Source: Nemopilema nomurai
Lineage: Eukaryota; Cnidaria; Scyphozoa; Rhizostomeae; Rhizostomatidae
DNA: 64,000 nt
Direction of reading: 5' to 3'
NCBI GenBank assembly: GCA_003864495.1
Contig: ML133383.1
Span: 7,114,880-7,178,879 of the forward strand
Position 1 is the first letter of the stretch. Every line of letters begins with the position of its first letter. A model generated the notes under the pieces. It saw only the letters and a program-made list of their open reading frames with translations, had not been told where the DNA came from and made no database searches. A program made the position numbers and the translations under genes. This document shows positions 62,896 through 64,000 of this stretch, piece after piece.

Positions 62896-63355
62896 CTTGG
62901 TAGGTGAAAATGATCAGCTTATTCCTGATTCAACATTGGTGATAAAGCATTATGCTTGCCTATAGCTTTGACTCGATTCGACTTAATTGGCGCACATTAT
63001 CATTCCAGTTAGTCGTTGGTTATCTCATTTTTTATGTTTTACAATGTGACAGCCAATCCGATCCCCATAACTTCAATATATCATGTCAGATTTAGTAATT
63101 GTGTAGCCATTTGGGTGTACCAAATCGTATCATCCCAAGTAAATGATTTATTGCTCACAAAGATATTCTGGATCACATTTCAATTGTTACTTAGAAGTTG
63201 TGGAAGCTTGCTTGTTTCAAAGAAGGCCCATGCTTGAGGTGGTAGGGTGCTCAAGTGAGAAAAAGTGGACTTGATGGATTGTTTTTGGAAGACTGTGAAC
63301 TCCGAAAATTTGTTTGTAGTGTGATAGATAGATAGAAAATTGTTTCAAAAATTAG

Positions 63356-63523
63356 GATTCATCTAAAACGTTTGACACGAAGGGTAAAGTATTTTTCTGA
63401 ATTACTTTCAAAAGCGAGTTTAATGGAAGTTGAGTGTGATGATACCTGGCCTGACGTTATAGATCAAGACTATCTTCATACAGTGGGAATTCCGAAAGAG
63501 GTGTCTGGTACTTGCTTGTTAAG
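63356..63523 (+). CDS. Candidate coding exon, unknown family
   Basis: After acceptor AAATTAG the frame runs 56 codons to TAG at 63525-63527 and includes RVKYFSELLSKAS and DDTWPDVIDQDYLHTVGIPK. Possible donors are GAG|GTGTCT (after 63500) and AAG|GTAGTC (after 63523). An in-frame ATG at 63423 could instead be a start. Composition is protein-like; no family recognised. It would be antisense to, and within an intron of, the gene ending at 62757, unless one of the two calls is wrong. Confidence 0.3.
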
Positions 63524-63566
63524 GTAGTCTGACTTGGATGACTATTTGTTTACTCGAGCTGGCTTT

Positions 63567-63791
63567 TCAAACTTCCTGGCAACTACGGCATCCAACTCCA
63601 TCTACGCCCACGCCGGTGGTTGTTTGCTTTCGCTTTTGATGTCGTTTCTCACTTTGCCTAAAGGGCTCTCTTAATGCTCCCTTATTTACTGCTTTCCAAG
63701 ATGAATCAATATTAATCCAAAAACACGCTTTGAGCGAAAATGGAGAACAAAATTGAGCTTTCTGTGACGATTTTTTGTCAGGGAATATCAA
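63567..63791 (-). other. Minus-strand ORF ending in a Lys/Arg and Gly-rich segment
   Basis: A 74-codon frame to TGA containing KGALREPFRQSEKRHQKRKQ then TTTGVGVDGVG. It could be an exon on the same strand as the terminal exon at 62757, but it ends in its own stop, so it cannot be a simple upstream exon in that frame. Status undecided. Confidence 0.15.
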
Positions 63792-64000
63792 ACTATTGCT
63801 GTTTTATGAAAGATCCTTAGGCCTCCATCGCCAAGATCCTCAACTCATTATTCTCCCTTTCTAGCAGCCGAATCCTGCTAGACAGTCCAGTTTATTTTAA
63901 TACTTAAGACAATTTGAAGGCATTAAAAGTTTGCCTCATAATTATTTTGCGCTCTAAAATTTCTGAGCGTCTCGGTGAAAAACTTCCTTGTCCATTTATT

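Overview
The window is nuclear DNA of an animal. It is AT-rich, the genes are split into many short exons with canonical GT/AG junctions and AATAAA-type ends, and the three recognisable proteins (CDC6, NDUFB3, SART1) match metazoan families. Intron-dense genes with introns of about 0.1-1 kb, pure poly-G/poly-C tracts, a tRNA-like repeat and decayed ORF patches fit a marine invertebrate such as a cnidarian, but the sequence alone does not fix the phylum. No bacterial, CRISPR, rRNA or intact tRNA features were found.

Layout. 1-3.3 kb (+): the 3' part of a CDC6 gene, entering from the left edge, nine exons ending at 3084 with a poly(A) signal at 3252. 5.3-5.5 kb (-): a single-coding-exon NDUFB3. 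5.5-8.3 kb: spacer with a TATA-like core promoter, a degenerate simple repeat and a coding-like minus-strand patch (7.2-7.85 kb) that looks decayed. 8.3-22.9 kb (+): a complete SART1/Snu66 gene in 31 exons (791 codons), including an 18-nt and two 27-nt micro-exons. A possible 32nd exon at 27.08 kb would replace the stop that lies inside the last donor site. SART1 introns carry a 29-bp minisatellite, a G-rich repeat element and a tRNA-derived (SINE-like) sequence.

27.1-62.7 kb is gene-poor. I see no recognisable protein family there. I do see an E2F palindrome next to a possible first exon (26.3 kb), a textbook TATA plus Inr promoter (30.06 kb) preceding a likely untranslated exon, small tandem repeats, and several isolated coding-like ORFs or exons, best listed as candidates. 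At the right edge (62.76-62.90 kb, minus strand) there is a convincing terminal coding exon of an unrecognised gene that probably extends beyond the window.

The three named genes are housekeeping genes (replication licensing, mitochondrial complex I, pre-mRNA splicing). They have independent orientations and nothing suggests co-regulation. Exon structures were built by hand from reading-frame continuity, splice motifs and family similarity; no alignment or RNA evidence was available.
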